Shown here: positions 38,394-51,000 of the stretch, piece after piece
How the letters are laid out: each line of letters opens with the position of its first letter
Position numbering within the stretch: position 1 is the first letter of the stretch
DNA from: Gerris lacustris
Lineage: Eukaryota > Arthropoda > Insecta > Hemiptera > Gerridae
Assembly: GCA_951217055.1 (NCBI GenBank)
Contig: OX578285.1
Location: 60,733,102 to 60,797,101, forward strand
Length of the DNA: 64,000 bases
Reading direction: 5' to 3'
Notes under the pieces: generated by a model
Database searches by the model: none
What the model was told of the DNA's origin: nothing
What the model saw: the letters and a program-made list of their open reading frames with translations, nothing else
Translations under genes and position numbers: made by a program

Positions 38394-39072
38394 CAAAAAA
38401 AACCTCACTTATTTGAACACTCATAGCTCAGCTTCTGCTTCTGTAATAGGTAGAGATATGGTGTTTACGGGGTCTGAAATCTACATTCTTCTACTTTAAA
38501 TTTCATATCTATAACTTTAAAAACTCTTGTGTGAAAGCCATGCAATGAAGAAATAGGGTCTTAAAAAAAGTCATTGTCCGGGTAGTAATCGTTGTCTGGT
38601 ATTATAGTTTTGATAGAATAAATTACCATGTGGTGAAGAGGGGGGGGGGGGTTCTTTGTAGGTAAGGGGGAGGAGTCCCTCAAGTTTAATCACAAAACAT
38701 TGAAGATGTTTGAAGCACAATGTTGCCTGAAATTGAAGATCAAATGCCAAATTACAAATTTATGCAAGATGGTGCCCCGTCCCATCGCTCCTTGCAAACA
38801 CATCTTCATTATTTCATTATTCATGCTTAACACATCTTCAATATTTGTTATAAAACTTGAGGGACTCCTCCCACTTACTTACAAAGAACCCCCCCCCCCC
38901 CCCCCCTTTTCCTAATTTATTCTATATCAAAACTATAATACCAGACAACGATTACTACCAGGACAATGACTTTTTAAGACCCTATTTCGTCATTGCATGG
39001 CTTTCACACAAGAGTTTTTAAAGTTATAGATATGAAATTTAAAGTAGAAGAATGTAGTTTTCAACCACCCTG
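38394..39072. mobile_element. Palindromic mariner/Tc1-type derivative
   Basis: Ends CAGGGTGG and CCACCCTG are flanked by TA (38392-38393 and 39073-39074). Arms of about 220 bp (38470-38692 and 38848-39062) are inverted copies of each other, including a G-run facing a C-run (38641 and 38891). The spacer encodes LPEIEDQMPNYKFMQDGAPSH, which matches the mariner transposase QDGAP.H block holding the second catalytic Asp. The rest of the transposase is gone. Confidence 0.85.
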
Positions 39073-39749
39073 TATATACATTTTTGCAGCTTTTTAATCC
39101 TTTGCCAAAAGTTGTTAATTCCGAATATATTATTAATATTTTGAGAATAATTCCCTTTGTTTTATTATAATTTTCAATACGCAAAGTGTCAAAATTAATT
39201 GTTTTTAGTTTCCTTCTATCATTTTTATTATTATTATTTTAATATGAAATTAATTATAAGGTAACTAACAGAATTGTCTATCAAAGTGGTCCTCCAGATT
39301 GGATTTTAAACCAGCATCCTGATTCTAAACTATGAATAATAGTTTAGAAAATTTGTTTTATGGACATAAAGGAGTAAACAGAATATTTTAAATTTAAGAT
39401 TTAGTTAAGATATTAAAAAAGTAAATAATTAAAACATTCCATTATATAATTTTACCACTATACTTTATTGAGTATAGTTTTATAAAATGGATCTTCTTAG
39501 TTTTTTTTTAAATTTTCGAATGTTGAAGGTAGAGTTAAGAAAAAACTATTGCTGCGTACGTACATTTTCAATTCATCTTAATTTCTGATATTTTTTGTAT
39601 CTAAACTGCTTAAGAAACTATGTATGCTCGAAATGTGTTTAATGGTAAAATTATTTTTTATATTGAAAGGTCTGAATGTGTGCAATTTATCCTCCACATG
39701 CAGTGAATTTAAACATTTTAAGAAAGATTATAATAAGAGGTGGAAATGT

Positions 39750-39754
<5 letters not shown>

Positions 39755-39826
<72 letters not shown>
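39755..39826. repeat. AT microsatellite
   Basis: About 35 AT units in the intergenic region. Confidence 0.95.
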
Positions 39827-39831
<5 letters not shown>

Positions 39832-40520
39832 GAAAAATATTAAAATCTATAATGAAATCATAAATTATTTATTTTTTACTTATTGGTTTTATAAAAATAT
39901 TTTTTTAATTATCAGTATTATTTCAATTGATTTGTACTTATTTGCATTATCTACTCATACTATGTATTGTCTTACTAGTGTTGAGTGAGTGTTAGGTTTT
40001 CATATGAATATTTTTTATTGTACATGAATAAATTTATATTTAATTGATTTTCGTGTTGTGGTTTTTTTTTTTTAAATTAATATTTGTAAAAGGCTATTTC
40101 TCTTTGCCTTTATTACTATTGGGTCCAATTATTAATATTTCCACTTCATATAAACTATTGTGTTTTGGTGCTGTCTCGGGAAATGAAAAGATTATGAAAG
40201 ATATTGCATATGAGTGCATGTTAGTATTTATTTTTTTATAAATTTAAATAAAAAATATGTTTTATTTCGGAATGAATTTATATTATTTTAATATGACCTG
40301 ATGTATTTTTTTATAAAATAGTTTTATTGAAATTGATGATATATTTGTATATATATGTGATAGGTTGACAATACTGTTTTGTACTTTTTTTTTTGTTTAA
40401 TTCCATTTTTTTGTATAATTCAATATAAACAGCATTGATTTTATTATGAAATACATATTTTATTTATCCTTGCAAAATTTATCTGCTGCACTAACAAGGA
40501 AAATGTTTGCCATAATTTAT
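39827..40520. other. Intergenic AT-rich DNA
   Basis: No supported gene or element. Short open frames here (for example 40044-40241) lack any family resemblance. Confidence 0.4.
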
Positions 40521-40530
40521 CAGGTGTACT

Positions 40531-40822
40531 AGTAGTAATAAGTTCCTAGTCCTAGTATTAGACAGGTAGGACGAACCACTTGTTCGAACCTAGCAATCAG
40601 ACCACATTTTTGGCCCATTTTACTAGCCCCGTGGTAGAGTTGCAGCCACTTTACACATCATACCTGTGTACAATGTACAGCTGGAGCGAGTATGGTGTGA
40701 TCATTAGTGAGTAATGTACATCAGATTATCGAGGCAAGGAATCGAGCCCATGACCTCATGCCTCCATTGATTCATTTATGGCCGAGCAGATGTGATAACT
40801 AATTTAAATCCACGCTGGCTCT
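40531..40822 (-). mobile_element. Full-length SINE, TAG-tail family, with 10-bp target duplication
   Basis: The element is flanked by CAGGTGTACT at 40521-40530 and 40823-40832. It runs on the minus strand from a GAGAGCCAGCGTGG head, through a box B-like motif (near 40735-40755), to a degenerate TAG tail at 40531. The body motifs GGTAGGACGAACCACTTGTT and GCGAGTATGGTGTGATCATT define the family. The duplication fixes both ends and gives a unit length of about 292 bp. Confidence 0.88.
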
Positions 40823-41161
40823 CAGGTGTACTAAGTATTTTATTTTAAATAGAGGATTAATTTCATCAACCTACCATGCTCAAGGGAATTTAAAACATTA
40901 GCGTATAATATGCATTCGGTTTAAAATTTTTAGTATTTAATATTTTTATAGAAATTTGTTCAGTAATTTAAAAAAAAAAAAAACAGTCCGATACATGTGC
41001 TACAACTTTCTCATATACAAAATTACTTTTCCGATGTTTTGCATTTGTTAAATGTTTCAGATTTCCGAGGTTACATTTAATTTTTATTGAACATTTTATC
41101 AAACATATAAAATAATAATAACTTCCCAGCCGAATAATCTTGAACTTTCCAATTAGAGCTA

Positions 41162-42165
41162 CAGTAGAGCGTCGATTATCCGAACTAATGTTTCTTGGGG
41201 TGGTTCGGATAATCAAAAATTCGGATAATCGAAATTAACTAGAAATTTAAAAGGGAAGATGCAAAAATGTTATGCAAAAAACATATTTGTTTTATTTATC
41301 TAGTACATAGTGAAGAAAAATATATAAAGTTGTGTCACCTAAGATTAATTTTGCATAAAGAAGGTTGTATTACTCGTCTGCTTAATTTTTCACTATGAAT
41401 CTCGATTAGTTACCATGACGTAATTTGAAATTTTTCACCTCTCAGAACTGAGGATGAATAAAGAGTCACCACCAAGCTTCATGTTTAATTCCACTGCTTT
41501 AGCACACAATATGGGTCCAGATATGGATATGGGCTGTCCAGAGGCCCATTTTTGCAAAAACCAAAAAAAATGTGAATGCAGCATCTTCCAAACATTTGGA
41601 TTTCGTTTTTTTTTTTATAGTTTTACGATTTAAACTGTCCTCCTCACTGTCAAGATTAAGTGCACTTAAACCTTGACCAAGTGATTGAATCAGAATTATT
41701 TTTTATTCCCGTAATCGTTGATTTACCAACACCGAACTTGCCAAAACCGCCAATGCCTTGGCTTTCACCTTTCTTCAGCCGCGTAATAATTTCCATTTTA
41801 TCTTTTAATGAAAGCACTGCCCGTTTCCTTTTTGTCGACATGTTGTAAGTTTTACTTAAAATATCTGACCACTAACTAATTGAATGTACACCTCACAATG
41901 AATGATTTGAAACTGAGATCATTAACATAACCGACCAACAGTACAGAAAGGTATTAAATGGAAAAATGCTGCAAATATTTCCACAAATTACATACACAAA
42001 CAAAAGTTAGTTGTTAGTAAACAAATGTTAATGTCTGCCCCGTCAAACTGAATTCATCAAAATCTGGTCTCCCTTTATACGACTAACACCGCTCTTTCTA
42101 GGAATTAATTTAGCGGTGGCTTTTTTTTTTCCATGAAGCTAGTTCGGATAATCGACGCTCTACTG
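41162..42165 (-). mobile_element. pogo/Tigger-like DNA transposon (1.0 kb, deleted)
   Basis: Inverted ends CAGTAGAGCGTCGATTATCC and CAGTAGAGCGTCGATTATCC are flanked by TA (41160-41161 and 42166-42167). A minus-strand frame at 41841-41656 starts MSTKRKRAVLSLKDKMEIIT and includes GVGKSTITGIK, the CENP-B-type N-terminal helix-turn-helix of Tigger transposases. The catalytic DDE part is missing, so the copy is non-autonomous. It is inserted into an older SINE-like repeat. Confidence 0.9.
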
Positions 42166-43039
42166 TATTTTTAAGTTCTAGGTGTTGAGCTGGTGACCTT
42201 GTCATGTATGGTTTTGGTTGCGATGTTTTGCACTCAGTGTTGGGAGCATCTTTAGGGGAGAACATGTTGTACTGGTGAAGAGGCAATGTTAACTGGAGGT
42301 TTTGGACAAGACAAACAAAACCTTACATGAGGCAGTAACCACTGAAACTTCATATTGAGACCAACTACGCAAGCCTACGTAATAGTATACAACTATTTTA
42401 TTAAGAACTAGGTTTTTCCAGGGAAAAAACAAGTTATTAGATTCGTATTCAAATGCCAGAAGCTTTTTTTTTCAAGAAATACTTTCTTTAGGGGGGGGGG
42501 GGGTCCCAAATTTAGAGCTAAAATTCATCTCGATTCGGGGCAGGAAGACGGGAAATTTCCTGAAGCGCCACCAAGCCGATTATAGATAAGAAAATTTGGT
42601 CCGACAAACCGAACAAATCTTTTTCATATGAATGTGGTATTGTATGAGTACGTCGCTACAGATACAATAGCACAATTGTCACTTCTTAAAATAGTGTAAG
42701 CTTTGTTTCAGATAGCAATAGATGGATATTAAGACAAAAAGTACCAAGCGTGTTTATGCTATTATATGCGCTCCCACTGAATTAGTGAGGCACCGCAGCT
42801 CCGATAGGAATATAAAATAATAGAAAGTAAACAGTAAAAATCCTTCAATGATGTCCTACTCACTAAGGAACTGAAAGTATCACATTTGTCTGCTAGGATA
42901 CTTAACTGCTTACCTCGTGATGATGTCACTGTACTACTGTACCCTTGACATTCCGCTCTAATCCGTCTCCTCCATCAGAAAGTAAACATGTATATTATTT
43001 GTAATTTCATATTATCTTAAGGAAAATCTAAAAGTCAGA

Positions 43040-43416
43040 TTCAGTAAAAATTAAAATACATTTTATTAGGAATAACTTGTTTATTTTCACACATAAAACA
43101 TTTACAAAAATAACAATAAACTAATAGAACGGATTCATAAAAAAATATACCTATATACATTGCATATGACTATCACTTAAAAATTGATTGTTTTTTAATA
43201 ATATTGCATTATCTTATAGTTTTAAATATACCTATTTTTTATTTTTAAATAAAGCTAAATTAAAATTGTATAAAATAGTTCTTGGAGTGTAGCATTTTAT
43301 AACTAATATAAATATCTAAAAGTCATGGAAAATAAACTGATACATTGTTGGCCCACATCCTCTATATGAAAATTTAAACCCCATAATTAGAAAATAATAT
43401 GTATTCTAAACATTTT
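43040..43416 (-). terminator. Mfe2 3' UTR with two AATAAA signals
   Basis: On the minus strand AATAAA occurs at about 43085-43080 and 43067-43062, roughly 330-350 bp after the stop codon, with a T-rich stretch beyond. These are the best candidates for the polyadenylation site. Inference from motif and position. Confidence 0.45.
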
Positions 43417-46400
43417 TTAAATTTTAGGAGAAGATGATAGGAAAGGTTTCAACTTTTGTGTAAGCATAATATTGCCCTTGATCTTCATCTTTCCCTTCAT
43501 AAATGCAGACTGTGGATTCAGTTTTCCTTGAGCCTAAAAAAAAAGAAAAAATAATAACGGTAATTCATTTTATCTACGATTGATACGAAATATAAATATT
43601 GTATCTCTGTTTAGATGCGTAGAAAGTGATTCTTTACGTACTTGTATTCATTGCACATGCGCGTCTCATAGTTCTGAAGAATTCCTCTTCTTTACCACCC
43701 TAGGGCGGTAAAGAAGAGGAATTCTTCAGCTTTACACATGATTAGCGAGTTTGTTTACATTTAACAAAACTAATTTGCTGATCATTTATTAAAGTAACTG
43801 TTTATATCAAGTTTTTAGTGAAAAACAATGAGTGGATCAAGTGACTTTGACAAAAATGTGGAGAATAATAATCCTCCAGAAATAATTAATTCGGCAAAAA
43901 AATACAACTCAAGAATTAATGCCATCTTTATCAAGAGAGAAATACGAACTTACATAAAGCAAGTTTATTTTTTTCTGTATTTATTATTTAAATCTTACAA
44001 TGGTAGATAAAGTACGGTACGCAACTCGTGCGAAAACAGCATTTTGCATTGCTCGTGTGGTTTTACTACCCTCGCTGTCGCTCGGGTGCAAACTCCACCC
44101 TCTCATGCAAAATGCTACTTTCCGCACTCGATGCGTAATGTACAATTAACTACAGGTATTTTAAACATGAATATGTTTAGCTCTAAGGGACAGAAGAAAT
44201 TTCAGTCATGCTAAAAACTACATGAAAAATGTGACACTTTTAAATAACCTTGCCAAGAAGTTAGGATTCAACAAGAGGTCGATAGGTTTTCATTTATAGT
44301 AAAATATTTTGATAATAGACGGGCTGAAGTTTCAATTAATGACAAGGAAAACATGACCCTCTTAAATATCGTGCAAGGAGGTAGATTGCTTTTCACTTGT
44401 AGTCATTGTAGTACTATATTTTGCCGATAGAAGTATACTTCAGCACTCTATATACTTCCTAAATTTTATATAAAATGATATCAGTGCTCCTAAAGGACCA
44501 AATGGTAATGATAATGGATTAATGTTTCATAATTCACACCTTTAGATCCATGTACAACATCAATCAGACAAATGTATACTGATTTTCTCCACTTCATGGG
44601 GCAAACAATGAAATGTTGGCACTTCTTTAGATTGTTACTCCCCTTATAAAGAAAACAGAAGGGAGTAACAATCTAAAGAAGGTGTATGGAATATTCTTTA
44701 GATTCTTACTCCCCTTATAAAAAGAGAAGTGTGATATTCCTTTGTCCCAAAGTACATTGGACTAAACATCATTTTGTCTTAATAGTTATTTAGTTAGAGT
44801 CATTTATATTTTAAAACCACATAGGGGAGTAACAATCTAAAGAAGTACCGAAATGTTGATGTGTGGATTAAATGTCAAAAAAACATAGCCATGATTTAAT
44901 ATTTTTCCATGAAATTAAGAAAATTAGTATTTCTTTTTAAACAGAAAATACCTCATTAAATATTAAATTATTGTGTAAAAAAAAAAAAAAAAAAAAAAAT
45001 ACATACAATATCGAACATATCTTGATCATCAATAGTTATGGTAGTGTCAGTTTTCAAGCCATTCTTAGGAGTACCTTGATACACATCTCCATTCTTCAAG
45101 TCTAGAGCTAAAATTGAAAATAAACATCATATAAGTGAATGAATATGAATCACAGTATTAAACTGATAAAGTAAAAGCTATAATTTAAATAAACAGGTCA
45201 AGTGTGTGCCAGTCAGCACACAGCGAGGGTCCGTAGGCAACGCTGTATTGTTTAAGTAGGACCTATTGATGGTGCTTTTTAAAATGCTAAAAAGCTTACT
45301 TTGAACTATCCTCTAGGTCTGATATTCTCAAAACATAAACAAACTTCTGATAAAGTATTTGTTGCCACTGAACCTAACTATAAACATATAAATACATTGA
45401 AAAGGGCATAATTATAAAGAAAACGAATTTTGTCAATAAAAATATAAGGTCGAAAAATGTTCAGGAACTTTTTCAGATTTTTTGCACTTTACATAAGCGA
45501 GATAGAAGGGGGGGGGGCACTTTTCACACCCACTTCAAACTCGCCTACGCTCGTCCTGTCAAAGGTTATAACCAAAAATTATATATATATTTTTGTAATC
45601 AGCTCGACGTACCATTTCATATGATACCCCACACAGTTTCCAAAAAAAATGTTTTAACCCTTAAGTTTTTTTACCCTAATTTTTTTGAAAAATATTTTTT
45701 TTTAAATCGCTATATTTTTAAAATGTGTGGGAAGGTACTAAACACATATATGCTAAATTTTAAATTGATCAAACAGAAGGTGTAGCCGCAAACAAAGAGC
45801 AGGCGACAGACAGACGGACGGGCAGACACACGCAGGAACATATGAGTCCTTGGTTTTGCCTACAGACCCTAAAAATAATAAAGCTACAACATTTTATTTT
45901 CACAATAACTTACTCCAAGTAGAAATTGTGTTTCCATTTTTAGTGATGTTGTATAGAAAAACTCCGTTAACTTTTTTAGCAGCCTCTTTATCGCTTGACA
46001 ATCGTTCCTTGATCATGTTGAATATTGGATCACTGAGAGATGAGCCAGAAGGAGGGGCATTTCTAGCTGGAGCTTCAACACTTCCAGGTTTCAGATCTAT
46101 ATAAGCACCTGTAAAAACAAGTTGTCACAATTAATTTACTTGTTAGACTTAACTAAAGTAAACATACAGTCGGACTTCCTCATAACCAACTTCTGCACAG
46201 TGAAAATCTCTATATAACAATAGTTATTTATGCACCTAGGGAGTAAAGTAAGCCATTATTCCCTGAGCGAAAAAGTTGCTTCTTGAGGTGAAGCCGAAGG
46301 AACCATTGTGAAGCCGAGGGAATAACTCTAATTAGCTCCCGAGGGGCAGCCGAGGGAGATAATTATCGCGAGGGAATAATGGCACTTTACTCACGAGGTA

Positions 46401-48090
46401 CATACAATATTTTATCTCCAGTAGAAAAAAGATTCACATTTTTGTCCATTGCACAGTTTTTATTTAATATTTTAATAAATAACAATAATTATTAGCACTT
46501 TTAATAGCAGATATAAGAGATTCAATATTAAAAACAAATAAGAATTGGAATTAAATTCAAATAGAAGGTTATTTAGATGCAGGTTATAATGTTGTAAACA
46601 AAGATAAACATGGTCACAAAAAAGCAGTTCCGCCAACCTGATTTCGACAACTTTATTACATTAGCCATACATTTTCTACTATTTATAAAATAATTAAGTT
46701 GCAATCTTTACTTTTTTGCCCTACTTTACTTTTTCGCCCTACTTTTACTTTTTCTCCCTACTTTTTGAGTTAGGGATGAAAAGACCTGTTTTAGTCCCTC
46801 TAAACTAATTCAAAATCATAACTTTTTTTCCCTACTGGAGATAAATATTTTTTATGTCCCCCAAGAATTTTCCATATAAAACTGTTTCTATAGAATAAAA
46901 ATAATTCCTCTACAATGAACAAAATTCATAGAAATAATTATAAAGATCCGAACGACAAACTTTCTGTGAATTAATATACTCAGTAACAATTTTAAAACAG
47001 TCGCTTAATTTTATAAACTATATTTATGATCTGGAAGAATCTAGCCTTGTAAAAAAATGCTTCCGGCGTCTGTTATACCTCGACTCTGTACCTAATAACA
47101 TGGTCAAATTTAATTGGTTCTTGCAGGTCAAACAGATTCTGGCTAGCATAGATGCTAACTCTACAGATTTATTACTTTCCACCGTAAATAGCAAAACCAT
47201 AAAAACACTTGTGACAACCTATTCTACAATACTAAAACAACTATTTATAAGCCTCAAAGAGATGCATTTCTACCTCTTAACATTATAAGTGATGAATGGT
47301 CGGATGAAACTAACATGGCGTCAATTCTAAACATCACTAACAAGAAACAAGCTCAAAACATTTTTTATTTTATCCTAAATGTACTAAAAATTAGATCTTT
47401 TATTTTGAATGAATAATTTTTTATTTCTTTATTTAAAGGAAGCATTATTGTTAATTTTCATATTATTTAATTCTCTTTCTTAAAACTAGTGTTTAATTTT
47501 TAGTTTTTTATTTGTTTGTTTAATTTTCTTACAACTACTGTGTGTAATTTAATTTTCATACTACTGTTTCTTTTTTTTTATAATTATTTTAATACTTTTA
47601 ACTTGCTAAGCAGATGTTAACACCACTATTGTAATTATTTTTCTTACTGGCAACCTCTTTGTATAAAGTTATTTGAAACTTTATAGACAAATAAATAAAT
47701 TATTATTATTATTATACAGGTGTTTGATTTTTAAAAAAAGATCTAGAGGTTGTAAGTATGAAGACATAGATTAAGCAGTTCTGCAATGTGTGAAAATGCT
47801 ATGTGATAAAAATCTTTCTCTGCCAGGACCACACATATTTTAATTTTTTTTATAAAACAAAATTTCTATAAATCATTTTTTTTTTTCTAGAATGGAGGTG
47901 CAACTGTGTGAACATGTAAAAGTGCAGCAATGTGTCGCTAGTTTCCCAATTATAAAGATAAAAAATAATTACCAGTAATCACAACAGTTTTAGACTCCTC
48001 GGTAGAAGTTCTGAAATGTATGCGTGAACCTTCTTGCCACATTTCTGTTATAATTGTTTCTCCAGGATAAACAGGCTTTGAAAACCGTGC
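43417..48090 (-). CDS. HSD17B4: Mfe2 exons 14-17: hydratase end and SCP2 sterol-carrier domain
   Basis: Exon 14 ([19 protein letters not shown]) closes the hydratase. Exons 15-17 encode an SCP2 domain: [48 protein letters not shown] and then [20 protein letters not shown], the standard SCP2 ending. The protein ends SSSPKI. The type-1 peroxisomal signal of mammalian homologues is AKL; PKI keeps Lys at -2 but has Pro at -3 and Ile at -1, both off-consensus. The stop TAA is at 43419-43417. Confidence 0.92.
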
Positions 48091-51000
48091 CTGAATTTAG
48101 AAGAAAAAAAAATGCACATAGCGATTATTTAAACTGAAGTTGCACATAGTGTAATGACAATAAAACAAAAATATAAGAGATAAAGCAAAATCTACCTTAA
48201 TAGCTTTAAAAGCAGCAGGGTTGTTTTTAGCATATTTGGCCAGAACATGTTTAGCAGAGTAACCCAATGAACATAAACCATGTAAAATCGGCTTGTTGTA
48301 ACCACCCATAAGGGCGAAATTAGGATCAATATGTAATGGGTTGATATCTCCGGTCAATCTGTACAAAGCAGCCTGAAACACGAATAAATCAAATTAATTA
48401 CATATTTAAAAAGGAGTGTTTTGAGAAACTAAATACCTAGAACGGATAGCTAGGGATATAGCTGTACAAAACAAAACTTCATATTATACACTCTCAGCTT
48501 TGCACTTCTCTACTTTTGATATGAAATATCATTGTAATAAATGTTATAAACTACAAGTTTAAAAATATTAAGTAGTCAAAACCTAATTGATTTTACACTG
48601 ATTATAAAAATTAATATTTGGAAATACCTGATTAATTGGAATTAGTTCACGAACTGAACAGTCAGGAGACCTTGTAGGTGGATCAACTGTTGGTACACTA
48701 GCGGTAGATTTAGATTTACCTCCGAAACCTCCTCCATTTACAATAAAGGTTGAAATTTGTGCTTTACAAATCGGTTCTCCATTTGCATCAGTTGTAGTTA
48801 CTGAAAATAAAAATAAGCTTATTAATTTATTATAAAACACTTGAAAAAAATAAAATAATAATACATTTTATCGATTCATCACGGCTAACTTCGTTGTTAC
48901 TTGTTTAGTTATTATAAATTAGTTTTTAAATTCTTTAGGTATTTATGCACATTCTTTACTCATTAAAACACACTCTTTAAGTATTTATACACATTCCTAT
49001 ATTCTATATATAGGAACTGGTTGCAAGAAAACAAAATAACATTAACAATGAGTACAAGCAAAGGAAAGAACAGGTCCAGATTCATTCGATTTATAAGCAA
49101 CAATCATGAAACTTAATGACGTAACGCCTGATTACCTGATATTTGTCATTATATTATGTATTTATGTATTATTTATATAAGTGTAATAATTTTATTTGTA
49201 TATGTTAATTAGTGTTCTTAGTTTGTAAATTGTGAAAATTTAAAATATTTGCCCATACTAGCTAAATTATTTATTAAATCTATTTTAGTATATCAATGTG
49301 TTTGTGGTTCCTTGTCTGTTTTATTGCTTTAAAAGTTTGTTGATATTTATTTAACTTTGTTATTACTCAATTTTATATTCAGAAATATATTATTCAGTAC
49401 TTAAAGGGATAGATCGTGAACTGAAATCAAAATTCAAGTTATCCAGTTCATTTCCCACATAAGATGTTTTATTATTCTAACTCTGTTGAAAGATGTAAGA
49501 AAGGGTATAATTTCATTTAGTAATGAACAAAACAAATATCAATTAGGTGTTACAAAAAATACAACATAAAATGGTACTCACTATCAGTAACAATGACTGC
49601 ATGCTTTCCCTTGTCTAAAGTTTCTACAGTGGAACTTTCAGAAAACACTTTGCCATTTGTAGGTAGAGGATTTATTAACTCAAGATACTGTTCTCCGTGC
49701 AATACCTGAAAAATAAAATCATTTCTTGTATACTTGAACTAAACATGTGAAACATATTTTTTTTTTTATATAAATCGAAGAATAGATATGATATTATAAT
49801 CTAGAAATAGTACTAATTTATTTTTTTACAAATTAAACTACAGTAGAGTCTTGCTAATCCGGGTTTGACGGGACCGGACCCAGTCCAGATTACCGAAACT
49901 CCGGATTAAACGGAATCAGTTTTAAAATTACTGTAAAAATAGTTTTAGTTGGATAAAACTATTAAAATCGATGATTTTATAGTAAAAATTACTTCTATTA
50001 GTCACTGTTCTGTCACCAGTCTGAAAGGACATCAAATGAATTAAAACAAAATGGCAATCTATTACGCAGGTGGCAGGTATAGAAGGGACTTCCAGGGAAA
50101 CAAGCTGAGTCCCGATATGAAATTCGAGCAACGGCTAATCATTTCTTAAAAAGTTGAGACATTGTACACTGGCGGCTTGGCGAAATTTCACAGAACTGCG
50201 TCGAGGCGCCGCTATGTGTTTCTTAAAAGCCCTCTCCCCATCTCAGTCGTATATAATTGTATTCCCTGGAATACACTAACTTTATATCTTCCGCCCTATA
50301 TTTTTTATGGAACCGAAAGAGATTTGTCGATGTTCTAATTTATTCATAATTATTCTATCTGTTTGCTTTTAACAGAAATACAGGGTATTCCTCGTGTCGG
50401 AACGTTGGAATATACACGGTCCGGATTAGTGAGACTACTGTAATTTCTAATGCACTTACTTGAGAAAGGTCAAAAGATTTTCCAGGGATTGCTTGCGTCA
50501 CTTTACCAGACGACATTAAATGCATTAATCCTGGTATTATGCCATGAGTAGGGAATGCAGAAAAGTTCTCGTGATTTTCATAGAGAAATTGTAAATTGGA
50601 CTCGTCTTTTACTGAAACACCGACTGCAACAAAAAGAAATACGTCAAAAATCCTTTAGACAAAACTTAAACACTATAATTTATAATATTGAGATGTTAAG
50701 TATTTCCAATATAAATGCAAAAACAGAACTGCATTTTTAAAAAAAACAGTCAAACAATTAACCACAAACATACAGAATGTTTGTCAAATAAATAATACAA
50801 TATAATAAAAATAGGGTTTTAAAATAATAAATATTATTAATTTGATTAAAACACAGTTACAGTTGCAGCTCTCTTAGTGTTAAGAATAGAAGATTGTTTA
50901 AATGTAGTGCTCAAAAGTAAGCATATTCCTCCGATTATTATTAATTAACATAAATATATTTAATAATTAAAGTCAGATTAGAATACTCACTTCCAAGAGA

